A stretch of DNA of 22,289 bases, from positions 724,654 through 746,942 of the forward strand of contig WELB01000027.1 in assembly GCA_009602725.1 (NCBI GenBank). Direction: 5' to 3'. Shown piece by piece: positions 1 through 10,489 of the stretch (position 1 is the stretch's first letter; the number at the start of each line of letters is the position of its first letter). The position numbers and the translations under genes are program-made. The notes below the pieces were generated by a model. That model saw only the letters and a program-made list of their open reading frames with translations. It had not been told where the DNA came from and ran no database searches. Source of the DNA: Spirogloea muscicola. Taxonomy: Eukaryota > Streptophyta > Zygnematophyceae > Spirogloeales > Spirogloeaceae.

Positions 1-175
1 AGCCCAGCATCTCTGATCTGCGGCTGCTTAGCAGGGGTTACTGAGTGTCTCGTAGCAGCTTTGTTTCTGTTACTTAGCGCTTCCCCTGGCCCCCTTCTCG
101 TACTCTGTTCATTCTTTTTCGGGCTGGTTGTTCCAGCCCCTATTCTCAATGGGCGAGCACTTTCTTCTCAGGCTA
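1..175 (+). mobile_element. 3' tail of a non-LTR-type retroelement (copy A)
   Basis: The first 44 bases read in frame as SISDLRLLSRGY followed by TGA (42-44), the same C-terminus found at 10300-10338 and, slightly diverged, at 9537-9573. The following 3' UTR matches those copies nearly base for base: a pyrimidine-rich stretch, then a perfect hairpin GGGCTGG-TTGTT-CCAGCCC (121-139), then GGCGAGCAC (152-160). The element is cut by the window start, so its 5' extent is unknown. Assignment to a non-LTR retroelement is inferred, because copy C (8803-9312) joins this kind of tail to an endonuclease-like domain. The boundary near 175 is approximate. Confidence 0.6.
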
Positions 176-234
176 ATGCCTTGCGCCAGAAAGCTGGCCG
201 AGCTCTAGTTTGTGGCAGAAGGGCTTCGTATCTG

Positions 235-430
235 ACATCTAGCATTCAGGCATCGATTAGCGACCTTTATGTTTTGACCCGTGGTTATTGAGCGGGTCGA
301 TTTGCTGTAGAGTATGTAGGTCTTTAGATGTGCTTGCCTTTGTACTTGGCCTTTGGCCTTCGTTTGTTTCAAATACACGAAACTTCTTCTTCTCTATTGG
401 CGAGCACTTCTTCTTTGGAAAGAAGTTCTT
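235..430 (+). mobile_element. 3' tail of a related retroelement subfamily (copy B)
   Basis: The reading frame ends SISDLYVLTRGY-TGA at 291, a variant of the C-terminus seen at 42-44. It is closer to the minus-strand copies ending at 9891 and 10615 (SDLHLLTRGY). Its 3' UTR (292-425) differs from copy A but ends with the same GGCGAGCAC box (399-407), followed by the palindrome CTTCTTT-GG-AAAGAAG (410-425). A second weak stem, GTTTC...GAAAC, lies at about 366-383. It ends only about 70 bases before the nardilysin start codon. The 5' boundary is approximate. Confidence 0.5.
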
Positions 431-495
431 GGAAGCTATATGGCCAGCATAATTGCTATCAGACTTGACTCGAGTCCACCAAGGACTCCTGAGCA

Positions 496-3400
496 ATGGG
501 GCTGGGAACAGTGGTGGCGGCGGCGGCGGCGGCGGCTGTGGCGATGGCGGACGGCGACGTCGCCACGGCGCCCGGCGGCGGGGGCGATGCGGTGGTCGTC
601 AAGTCGGAGGAGGACCGGCGGCTGTACCGTGTCGTCGAGCTGCCCAACGGCCTGGCCGCCGTGCTGGTGCACGACCCCGAGGTCGGCGGCGGCAAGGCTG
701 CGGGCGCCGCCGGCGACGGCGACGACGGCGGCGGCGCAGAAGACGACGAGGAGGACGGCGATGAGGACGAGGACGAGGACGGCGAGCCGGCCGACGACGG
801 GAGCGGCTGGGAGACAGCCAGCGACGATCAGGCGAGACGCAGTCCCACGATCACAGCTGCTGGCCGTCACCGTTACAGCTCAGTGTGGAGTATCGGGAGA
901 ATCTTTGCTGAGACTCTTAATCTTTCAGTTATTGGATTGGGGCCTGGGGTTTTGGCAGCCCGAGCTTGCAGGCGCTGGCGCTATGGAAATGGATAATAGA
1001 TTGAATGGAAAATTGCTCAAATCTGTGATTATGAGTTTTCCCCCTGCTTTACTGTTACCACTAATGATAGTGAGAGCACCCACAATCTGCTTCTGCAAGC
1101 TTGTGAAGGTCATCTCTTCTCTCACGTGCAGCGCCGCTTGTGGCAATTCTGACGCGTAGACCACGCTCGTGCTCAGGCAGTGACGGCGGCTGCGGAGGCG
1201 CAGGGGAGGCCGCTGCGACGCCCAGCTCGCATCAACAGATCCAGCCGCCGCAAGGAGGAGGAGGAGGAGGACGACGACGACGGTGATGACAACGACGACG
1301 ACTTCAACGAGGACAGTGAAGACGACGACGACGGCGACGACGACGAGGACGAGGATGACGGGGATGAGCCCAGAAGTGGTGCGGCTCGCGTCAGCGGCGC
1401 GACTAAGAAGGTGGGTCCCAGGGCTGGCCAGCTGGCGAGCAAAGCGTTAGTGTAAGCGGAAGTGTAAGTGTAAGTGTCAGCGTAAGTGTGAGGACGGCCC
1501 TCGCTTAACTCCTGCCGACTGACAGCTGCAAATGCTGGTGGGCAAGACAGGCTGCGGCGGCCATGGCTGTCGGCGTCGGCAGCTTCTCCGACCCGCCCGT
1601 GGCTCAGGGCCTTGCGCACTTCCTTGGTATGTTTCTCATGTTTGACTCCACCACGAACACTATCAAGTGTAGCTGCTACCTTCCAGCAAGTCTAGTTAAG
1701 CAAACAAGAGATACTTGTAATAGAAGCTGCAGTGAGTTCATCTGCAGTCCATGAGAGGTGGCTTCAAAGCAGATATCAGCAGTGTTAATTCTCCCAGGGA
1801 TGCCTCACTACTTTGTAGCAATGCCATGTCGCCACGAGACTACCTGCTCACTTTTGTATAGTGAACATGCGGAGTCACTTGTAAACTTGCAGTTTTAACT
1901 TATGTTCTTGCAAGTATCAACAATCAATTGCAATCTGAGTCGACATGCTGGTGCTTACGTTGCTTCTGACATCTCCTTTGGTGCCATGTCCTTGTGGTTG
2001 TTCTATGTCACCAGAGCACATGCTGTTCATGGGGAGCGCCAAGTACCCGGACGAGAATGACGTGAGATCGCCTCCCTTGTACTATGTGCCAATGCCAGCT
2101 CGCAAATCTGTGCTTTGGCCTTGAGCGCTCACTTTGATAGGAGCCGTGATAATTGGGTTTGCCAAATAATGAACCTCATATCCTCTTGAGACAGCTCATT
2201 TCTAACAGTGTGAGTGTTAAGCCTTACAGAGTCCAAGAGTTACATGTGTGATCCTTGACAAGCTGAGTAATGACCTGCATCCCCCTCCCCTTGGCTCGGC
2301 AGTACGATGCATACCTTGCCGAGCACGGCGGCAGCTCAAACGCGTTCACAGACACGGAGGTCACGTGCTACCACTTTGACGTTAATCCCAAGTTCCTCCA
2401 GCCCGCTCTTGACAGGTGTGGCATTAAACTCATTCCATGATCAGAAGTCATTAAGCTTAGCCCCAGCCTGCATCCCTACATCTGCCAAGCAATCTCTCCT
2501 TCCCGCACTTGCAAGGCGCTGTTCATGTCTGGACCTGCCTGCTCCTTTCAAGCGCCGCACTGTCACGGATGCTGCCGGCGGTGTGCAGGTTTGCGCAATT
2601 CTTCATTGCGCCGCTGGCCAAGCCCGAGGCAATGGACCGCGAGGTACAGGCCGTTGATTCAGGTGTGCCATCCACCACCCACTTAAGCTTCAACTGCTCA
2701 ACTTTATCGAGACCACTTACGTTGATGGGCTGGGCAGCAGAGTGATTGACACGCTACAGCAACATGTAACAAGCCAAATCACTTAGCATATAAGGGACCT
2801 GATGTTTAGCCCTTAACATTGGACCTCGACTACTAACCTCAATGCTGAACCCCTAAGTGTCCTGATTGCCGGGACTGCAGAATTCAACCAGGTGCAGCAG
2901 AGCGACTCAGCGCGGCTGCTGCAGCTGCAGTGCCACACGGCGCACGCTGACCACCCATTCCATAAATTCTCTTGGGGTGCGGCACCTCCCTGCCTCCTGG
3001 GCCTCGCTGCCTCTTTCAGTGGCCCTCTTGCTCTTGCTCATTGAATTGCTTTGCTGTGCATGCCAGGTCAAGGCTTGGCGGACTCAGTAGTGCAGCGTAG
3101 TCACTCTGCCCAGGCCATGCTGCACTGGCTGCGGCGGCTTCACAAGAGCTTGGTAGGATGCTATGGTGCGCAGGTCTGATTTGAAGTTGTTGGGCTCCGA
3201 GTCAGGAAATCGGAAGAGTCTAGTGGACGATCCTGCGGCGGTTGGCGTGGACATGCGCGGCGAGCTCATGGGGCTGTACGGGCGACACTACAATGCCGGC
3301 AGCATGCGCTTGGCTGTCATTGGCGGCGGTAGAGGCTCTCTGGCATCCCTTTATATGCAAGCGTCAAGCCTCACACCTCAATGAACAACGCAAAGCACCG

Positions 3401-6400
3401 AATTATAGTTGAAATAAGCCCAGACTTTGCATTGCTCGTTAGACTTTTCCCTGCGGCCGTCTTCAGTGGTAACGAGGTGATTGCTGGTCAACCTCATGAG
3501 ACAGTGATGTCCTTAGCGCCTAATGTGTCTAATAAGTGAGGTCAATTATGACTTGCTTGCTGTAGCTTCTTGTCTTGAGTGGAAATAATATCATATTTGC
3601 CAAATTTTCATGCTATAATCCGCTCACCACCGCCCTCGTTCTTGCTTCACTCCTCTCTCTTTCCGCCTCCCTCGACTCTCGACAGAGCCATTGGATGTCC
3701 TTGAGGCATGGGTCCGGGGGCTGTTTGGCGACGTCAAGGGCCCCGGCGGGCCACGGCCGCTCCTGTCGCTGGGTGCCTGCCCGCCGCTTTGGGAGGCAGG
3801 GAAGCTCTATCGTATTGACTCCGTGAAGGACCAGCACTTGCTGGCACTAGCATGGCCGCTGCCGTGCCTCGACTGGGCGTACACGCGCAAGCCCGCGGAC
3901 TACATCTCCCACCTTGTCGGCCATGGTACTCTTCTTTGTAAACCGACATTATTGTCGTCTAAGTAATTTTGATAGTTTCTTTTAATTGCCATCAAATGAG
4001 TTGCTGACAGGTCAAGCTGTGGTGTGTTCCTTGTTGGCTTGGCGTGCGAACTGGGGCAGAGGGCGAGGGCAGCCTGCTAGCACTGCTCAAGCAGGAGCGC
4101 CTGGCAAGCAGCCTCAGCGCTGGTGTCGGGGAGGGCGGTTACGAGCGCAACTCGGGCCTCTATATCTTCTCTGTCCACATTGCTCTCACCGAACAGGGCC
4201 TCCAGAATGTGAGCTTTCTGGGCAGCTGCTTGGTCAGGTCATTGTGGTCATCTTGACAGCAATTGTTAACTGTTATGATTGTTTTTAATAGTTAGTAAAT
4301 TTAAGGGATGGTTGATGAAGACTGTAGCATCCCCGCTCTCTCTCAAGCTCGCTCCTCCATACCCTCTCTCCTCTCTCCGTCCTCTCTCCCTCCTCTTACT
4401 GTCGTACATTCCACTGATTATTCCATGGAGCTGCCACACGCTTACTTCACAGCCCCTGCCTTGGAACCCTCACCTTCACACATCTAGAGCCTCTCTTTGA
4501 GTTGGACTTCCTGAGCACTTTGCTACCCTGTGCAATATGCTGCGAAGTATGGAGGAGACGCCATGCTCTCTTCACTCCTTTGCCACCTAATCAGGAAACA
4601 GTTCACACCTTTTAGTATCCCCAAAGTCTCCACCGTGTATTGTAGTGGAACCTTGACTTCATGCTCTGATGCCTGTTGCAGGTAATGACTGTAGTGGGGC
4701 TGGTGCACCAGTACCTGGCGATGTTGCGGCAAGAGGGCCCGCAGGAGTGGGTGTTCCGCGAGCTCGGCGCCATGTCAGCTATGGAGTTCAGATACCACGA
4801 GGAGGAGGCGCCTGATGACTACACCGTGCGGCTTGCTAGTGAGCCTCTGCATTTAGTCACAGTGCCCATACACTCTGTATCCCGTGGCCATCATCTTCTT
4901 GATGATATACAACTCCTACAGATCCATATCAATCTCAAGACTGAAATTAATATCAGAATTCAGATATATGAGAGTTGTTGGATCTGCAAGCTCCTCATTG
5001 CCCTGCTGTGGCTGGGTTACAGCGAACATGTTTGTGTACCCTAAGGAGCATGTTGTGGCCGGCGACTACCTCTTCACCGACTGGGACTCTGCTCTGGTGT
5101 CTGACACGCTGGCGCGGCTCGTGCCGGACAACCTGCGCCTGGACCTTGTCACGCGGGGCGCTACCTCTGCTTCTGCCGCCACAGGTCAACACAGCCAGCC
5201 CAACTGCCATCTTCTGGCCGGCCCCTAATTTAACAACAAGATAGAATCCTTGACTAATTCATCATTTATGTCTAAGGACCTGGACAGATGTAGTATGTGT
5301 ACTCTGACCTTGATCAGCTGATTATGTTGGAGCTCCTCAAAAGAAGGACAAATTGACCATCGGCGGAAGGACCACCGATGGGTCAATGCTGTCATGCCCG
5401 GCAATAAATGTGTGACATTTTATTTTCGTAAATTCTCGTTAATTTTCGTGAGCAGGCCCTGTGCTGGTGGAGCCGTGGTTCCAGGTGTCGTATGCATTGG
5501 AAGCTGTGCAGCCAGAGGTGCTGCGTGACTGGGCAGAGCCGCCAAGCTTGCAGGCCGCCCTGCGCATGCCGCCATCCAACGAGTTCATCCCAAGCGATTT
5601 CAGCCTCCGCTGCACCGATACAAGCGTCACTGCCGCCCAGAAAGACTCGCCGCTGCCAGGCTATGCTGATGGCACCGGCCAACCTTCGGCCACTGCCGAC
5701 GAGGCGGCGGCAGACGAACCACCAGTTGTCATACTTGAGGACGGAGGTTGCCGGCTGTGGCACAAGCTCGACCGCGGCTTCCGGACGCCGCGCGCCAATG
5801 TCTTCTTCGCCATAACAAGCCCCGCTGCAGACACCAGCGCCTCGGCGGCCGTTGGCACCGAGCTCTTCGTCAGGCTCCTGGAGGACTCCCTGAGCAAGAC
5901 TATGTACCTGGTATGTTTCTAGTGCACCTGTTGTTGTTGTGATGCACAGATCATTGTGAATGACCTGTGGGAGGACAGTCACTAACAGATTCTTCCTCCA
6001 TCCACTTCAAAGACATTCATAAGCACAGGATGCATGCATGGGATACTTAGGCTATTAGTGCTTCATTGCACGAATACTTGATTTTTATATCGATATACTT
6101 AGGGAGGATCTACCAGGTCCTGTATCTTATACGTCAATACCTCTGCAGAGTAGCAATGCATGTGACCTGGATGCATTCTCCATGCTCCCTCCCTGCGCTT
6201 GCCTCCTCAGGCGAATGTCGCAAAGCTGGAGTCGTCACTGACGGTGGCGGGCCATCGCATCGAGGTGAAGCTCCATGGGTTTAGCCACAAGCTGCAGCAG
6301 CTCGCCGAGAGCATCTTCCGGTGCCTTGATGGCTTCCTAGTGGACCCCGAGCGCTTCGAGGTGGGAATGCAACCCAAGTAGGATCGCGTCGTATTATTAT

Positions 6401-8461
6401 GGAGCAGAATATGATCTCCCTCAGAGGGGATCTTGCACTGACTATTTGTCTCTGAGACCAAAGCTGAGCTCCCACCAGCTGAACAATAAGAGCTTAATGT
6501 CAGACAGTCGCTGTCTTGGACAATTGCTTAGTAATTAGCAGTAATGACCAAGGTCGCATGCCACGGGCGCAGGTGGTACGGGAGGAGCTGGCACGGGCGT
6601 ACCGCAACGCAAACATGAAACCGATGAAGCAGTCGGCGTACCTGCGCCTGGCTGTTCTCAGGCAGACGGCCTGGCTCATTGAGGACAAGCTTGCGGCGCT
6701 GCTAGCGCTCACGCCTGATGATCTTCAGGCCTTCTTGCCCCGCCTTTTCGAGCAGGTCTTGCTGGCCAGCCCCACTTTTCTTGCAGCGCTCGCGTGTGTG
6801 GTCAATCGGTCAGTGATTTTTGAAAAACGTCGGGGCTCCAAGCTGGTGATGACGATTTTCACTTGAGCTTGCGACCTTGTTGACGGCTTGTGGTGTCAGG
6901 TCCTTGGGATAGAGCTATGACCTTTGCAGGTCAAGAGGTTAAGCTGTATCACGGTCGTTTGTGTTCTCATGCCCATTCTCACTTTTGTCCAAGCGCTTTG
7001 GTGGGATGGCAGACCTTTGTGGAGGTGCTGGCCCATGGCAACCTGCTCGAGGATGAGGCACGAACGCTGTGCGCAGTCGCCAGGAAGCATCTGCCTCCCG
7101 GCAGTGGCCTGGAGCGTGCTGACGTGCCAGAGGATGCCATCTTGGAGCTGCCAGCGGGCCGCGGCATCATACTGAACGAGGCCGTGAAGAACAAGAGCGA
7201 GGACAACTCGGTTGTGGAGGTGCATTGTAACGCCTGATTAAGTGATTCCCATGGTAGCATTAGAGTTCAATTGTGATGGTAGGAGCTGTGAAAAGGGATG
7301 GGTCTAGGTCTGCCGGATTAGCTCGGTGAGCAGGCCAGCTGTGTGCGCCATGCTCCTGCCAGGTCTACTTCCAGGGCGTAGCAGACATGGGAGCCGGCAA
7401 TGTGCGCGACAAGTCTCTGCTGGACCTCATGGAGCAGGTGGCATACGAGCCGTGCTACGACCAGCTCAGGTGCGCTCCCACTGCCAGGTGTATGGCTGTC
7501 CTAGTCATAAGGATCTGCTGAAGTGACTTGTGGGCTCAAAGTAGTGGCGACTTGCTTGGATTCAGGACCAAGGAGCAGCTGGGTTACCGCGTCGACTGTG
7601 GTGTCCGGAACACGCACCGTATCTTCGGCTTCTGCTTCCGTATACAGTCAGCGGAGTACGATTGCGTACACCTCCACAGCCGCGTAGAGGCCTTCCTGGG
7701 CACTTTCCGCGAGACGCTGGTACGCTACAAAAGATTGACATGCACATCCTAATCCCTAAACCTTGAATTCAGTGATTGGAGGTTGCAAAGCCTAAAAGTG
7801 TAGCACAGTGCCTGTCCTCATAAGCCCCTTCAGAAGCCCGTTCTTTTTATGGCGCCTTACTCATCCGTACTCTCTAGGCTTCATTTTAATCGCACGTTCA
7901 CTCCCCCTGTCCAGTCACTTCGGCAAGTATTGTTGTCAAGGCCTGGAGCTAAGGAGCTTCAGGTGGTTGACCGCATGATGTGCAGGTGGGAATGAGTGCG
8001 GACACATTCGAGAGCCACCGAGAGGCACTAATTCAGCAGAAACTGCAGAAGGACCACAGCCTGCTCGACGAGAGCGACCGGCACTGGGACCAGATATGGG
8101 AGCATCGGTCCGTTACTTCCCTCTGCGCGATGGATGACATTAGACGAAGTGCCACTCCTTGTGCTCTGTGCTGGCTGGAGCTGGAGTCTCACTCATTTTT
8201 TTCTGTTTGGCCAGGTACTTCTTCAACTCCCGCAAGGTGGAGGCAGCCGCATTGGAGAACGTGACATTGGCGGACCTCGTGGAGTGGTATGACAAGTACT
8301 TAGCGGTCGGGTCGGCAACTCGTCGGAAGCTCACGGTGCATGTGTGGAGTCGCGGCAAGCCCATGCATGATGGACCTGGCACCGATGAGGTGGCGACGAC
8401 GCCAGCCGAGGCGAAGCAGTCTTTGCCTGTCTTGCCACGCCGGCCCATCTCCTTACCATGA
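496..8461 (+). CDS. NRD1: Nardilysin (M16 zinc metalloendopeptidase), complete 20-exon gene
   Basis: Exons: 496-889, 1181-1410, 1551-1626, 2015-2061, 2303-2415, 2589-2662, 2881-2976, 3206-3328, 3686-3925, 4060-4208, 4682-4838, 5023-5184, 5456-5910, 6211-6360, 6573-6755, 7013-7219, 7363-7469, 7566-7719, 7986-8107, 8215-8461. All junctions are GT-AG and the sum is 3486 nt (1161 aa; human nardilysin is about 1150). The inverted zinc motif HFLEH is residues 231-235, split across exons 3 and 4. The third ligand Glu312 (in VDSE) lies 77 residues after His235, as in insulin-degrading enzyme. Acidic runs at residues 74-101 and 157-194 sit between LVHDPE and the VGVGSFSDP strand, which is where nardilysin, and not insulin-degrading enzyme, carries its acidic domain. 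RTKEQLGY (exons 17-18) is the conserved second-half M16 motif. Family role: cleaves N-terminal to Arg in dibasic sites. The exon 1 donor (890) is the least certain junction. An in-frame alternative start lies at 544. Confidence 0.92.
1253..1377 (+). repeat. GAN-rich low-complexity tract coding for the acidic domain
   Basis: GAG and GAC codons predominate here, encoding mostly Glu and Asp (residues about 157-194 of nardilysin). The tract is functional coding sequence in this family, but its near-trinucleotide composition makes it prone to length variation. A second acidic tract, in exon 1 (about 715-800), belongs to the same domain and is separated from it by intron 1. Confidence 0.75.
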
Positions 8462-8802
8462 TTTTTCTTATCATCCCTTTTGCCACATGAAAGAAAAGCG
8501 TCACAGATATGAGAGCAGCACTGAGGAAGTTGACCAAGCTCGGCTGGTGCCCAAACTCTGGGCTCACAACCACATATAGGGCCTGGCCAATTTCCACAGC
8601 TGAGCAGACTGATCACCTCACAATCTTCGGTTGAGGACATTCTTTGCCTAAATTAAAGCGCCCCTGTGGTTTGTTTCTCGTGGAATTACCATTTAGTACA
8701 CATGTACACGTTCGGAGCTTTTGGGCTTCAGCTCTCCTGGGCGGATGCTGTAACAGCAGCTGGGCTACAGTTAGAGTCTGGCAACCTTCACCCGATGTGG
8801 TG
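8462..8802 (+). other. Nardilysin 3' UTR and flank, with candidate TGTAA poly(A) signal
   Basis: No coding frame is supported here. TGTAA occurs at 8749-8753, about 290 bases after the stop. UGUAA is the usual poly(A) signal in chlorophyte algae, so this is a plausible 3' end for the nardilysin mRNA. A five-base motif is common by chance, so this is only suggestive. Confidence 0.35.
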
Positions 8803-9312
8803 TCGACGTGGTTGACCTTCAATCCACGGCTCTGAGCATCAAGGGCTGGGCATGCAGCAGCAGGTTGCTCGGGGCAAAGAGGCCAAGTACGCGGACCAAT
8901 CCAGAAGGAGACGACTTCGCTCCACTGGCCTTCGACGTTCGTTGGGGCTTTTGGGTCTCAGTGGCTTGACCCCTTGACCAGGCTTGCGCGCCATGCGGTG
9001 TCCCGCCAACAGCATGGCGAGCAGGCTATCTTCAACCTAGCTGGCTCGTTAACGCAGGTGTGTCATATGCACAATACTTCCCTCCAGCGGTCCTTAGCCC
9101 ACGCCTTGCATCTGTGAGCTGGCCGTGTCTAGCTGCGGCCTCTGGCTTTCATCAGGAACCACTTTCCGGCGGCTAGTTTCTGTGACTTGCGGCTGTAACT
9201 AGAGGTTACTAAGTGGCCATCCTTCGTGGTACTTCACTAGTTGTGTGGTTCTGCACCTTCTGGCCCCTCTGAACCTTGTCCAGTGTTGCTGGGCTGGCTT
9301 TTCACAGACCCC
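8803..9312 (+). mobile_element. Degenerate retroelement 3' end with endonuclease-like remnant (copy C)
   Basis: From about 8803 the sequence aligns, with several frameshifts, to the open reading frame at the right edge of the window (22055-22260). Shared blocks include GACGTGG, GGCTGGG.ATGC, the stretch coding AKE/KYAD, and the LARH-coding block. About 150 bases further on it reaches a decayed C-terminus at 9178-9215 (GACTTGCGGCTG, then AGAGGTTACTAA), followed by a decayed hairpin GGGCTGGCTTTTCACAG near 9291. It is the only copy joining the endonuclease-like domain to the tail, which ties the short tails to one kind of element. It is not functional: stops and frameshifts occur throughout. Confidence 0.6.
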
Positions 9313-9399
9313 GCCCCCTTTGCCTGAACAATAAGTTGGCTTGACTCTGGCCACCCTTCCATTTCATGCACACCGCACGCCTTCCATCCTGCAGCTGGG

Positions 9400-9727
9400 T
9401 CGCTGGCGCAAGTGTATCGAATGCCCCTGGCCGTCTCGCTGCAGAGGTCTATGGCCCGGGCGTTGCACCTTCGTGCCGGCAGAGCCCTCGCTGCTGCCTC
9501 TGGCTCTGGCCAGGGGACCCACTTCCACGAGCCTGGCATCTCCAACCTGCGGCTGATTAGCAGAGGTTACTGAGTGATTCGTAGCTGCTTTGTTTCTCTG
9601 TGTGCTTATTTTTCTTAGCGCTTCCCCTGGCCCCCTTCTCGTACTCTGTTCATTCTTTTTTGGGCTGGCTTTTCCAGCCCCTATTCTCAATAGGCGAGCA
9701 CTTTCTTCCATCTCTCTGGCAGAGCCA
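9400..9727 (+). mobile_element. 3' tail of retroelement (copy D)
   Basis: The frame ends GISNLRLISRGY-TGA at 9573. The preceding 150 bases are nearly identical to copy F (shared coding for LAVSLQRSMAR, and later for the Pro-Ala-Glu-Pro-Ser block before the tail). The 3' UTR matches copies A and F and contains the perfect hairpin GGGCTGG-CTTTT-CCAGCCC (9662-9680) and GGCGAGCAC (9693-9701). It ends near the palindrome CTTTCTGAAAG (9728-9738), where it meets minus-strand copy E. Confidence 0.65.
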
Positions 9728-9732
9728 CTTTC

Positions 9733-10018
9733 TGAAAGCCATTGCCCTGCATTGGAAAGCGAATCAGCTCGTCCAACGGATGGCAATGGTTATGGGAGGC
9801 CAGCCCTGAGGCAGGGACACGGTCTGAAAGGGCCGGATGGATGGCGCACAAATCAGGACATTAGACTCCAAGACGTCAGCAAGTGGGCTCTCAATAACCT
9901 CTAGTCAGCAAGTGCAAGTCTGAACAAATAAAGAGCGGAAAAGTGTCGCCCTGACGGAACCTGGAGGCAGCAGCCAAGGCTCGGCCTGCTCGAAAGTGGA
10001 GGGAGATCGCAAAGGAGC
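9733..10018 (-). mobile_element. Minus-strand retroelement 3' tail (copy E)
   Basis: On the minus strand the frame ends ICSDLHLLTRGY-TGA at 9891. The preceding coding stretch (about 9893-10010) resembles the plus-strand tails (AGRALAAASRFRQGDTFP versus AEPSLLPGSGQGTHFQEP). Its 3' UTR runs down to about 9733 and keeps a partial GGGCTGGCC stem-like block near 9795-9805. It converges on copy D, so the two elements meet 3' end to 3' end. Boundaries are approximate. Confidence 0.5.
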
Positions 10019-10027
10019 ACCAGAGCC

Positions 10028-10060
10028 AAGTTTCTCTGACCTGAGGCTGCTTAGCATGGA
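10028..10060 (+). mobile_element. Short fragment of a retroelement C-terminus
   Basis: On the plus strand this reads SFSDLRLLS and then diverges before the RGY-stop. The block CTGACCTGAGGCTGCTTAGC closely matches the equivalent block at 11-33 and 10311-10328. It is a truncated remnant immediately upstream of copy E in opposite orientation. Confidence 0.4.
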
Positions 10061-10179
10061 AGAACGTGTGTATGAAGAGATGGAGGGCCTGTGCGGCCAA
10101 GTACGAAGGCAAGCACATTGACAAATGTACATCGCCTGCTGCTAAGCTGACCCACTCAGTAACCACGAGGCAGCATGTA

Positions 10180-10487
10180 TCCTCAATGCGCCTGGCCGTC
10201 TCGCTGCAGAGGTCTATGGCCCGCGTGCGCTGCACCTTCGTGCCAGCAGAGCCCTCGCTGCTGCCTGGCTCTGGCCAGGGGACCCACTTCCAGGAGCCTA
10301 GCATCTCTGATCTGCGGCTGCTTAGCAGGGGTTACTGAGTGATACGTAGCTGCTTAGTTTCTTTGTGTGCTTGTTTTCCTTAGCGCTTCCCCTGGCCCCC
10401 TTGTCGTACTCTGCTCATTCTTTTTTGGGCTGGCTTTTCCAGCCCCCATCCTCAATGGGCGAGCACGTTCATCTTCGAGTACTTGAG
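10180..10487 (+). mobile_element. 3' tail of retroelement (copy F)
   Basis: The frame ends SISDLRLLSRGY-TGA at 10338 and is preceded by about 150 bases almost identical to copy D. The 3' UTR has the perfect hairpin GGGCTGG-CTTTT-CCAGCCC (10427-10445) and GGCGAGCAC (10458-10466). It terminates near the palindrome CTCTT-TCAG-AAGAG (10488-10501), where it meets minus-strand copy G. Confidence 0.65.
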
Positions 10488-10489
10488 CT

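Noticed and set aside
436-870. Minus-strand 144-codon frame opposite nardilysin exon 1
   Set aside because: Antisense shadow of a GC-rich acidic exon. No family resemblance and no splice context.
353-1159. Arg-rich 268-codon plus-strand frame over the nardilysin start
   Set aside because: It is a shadow of exon 1 in another frame. Composition (Arg/Thr runs) reflects GC-rich repeats, while the frame from 496 carries the conserved LVHDPE and acidic domain.
9364-9786. Minus-strand 140-codon frame across copy D
   Set aside because: It is the antisense of a retroelement tail. The plus frame gives the conserved C-terminus and stop shared with other copies.
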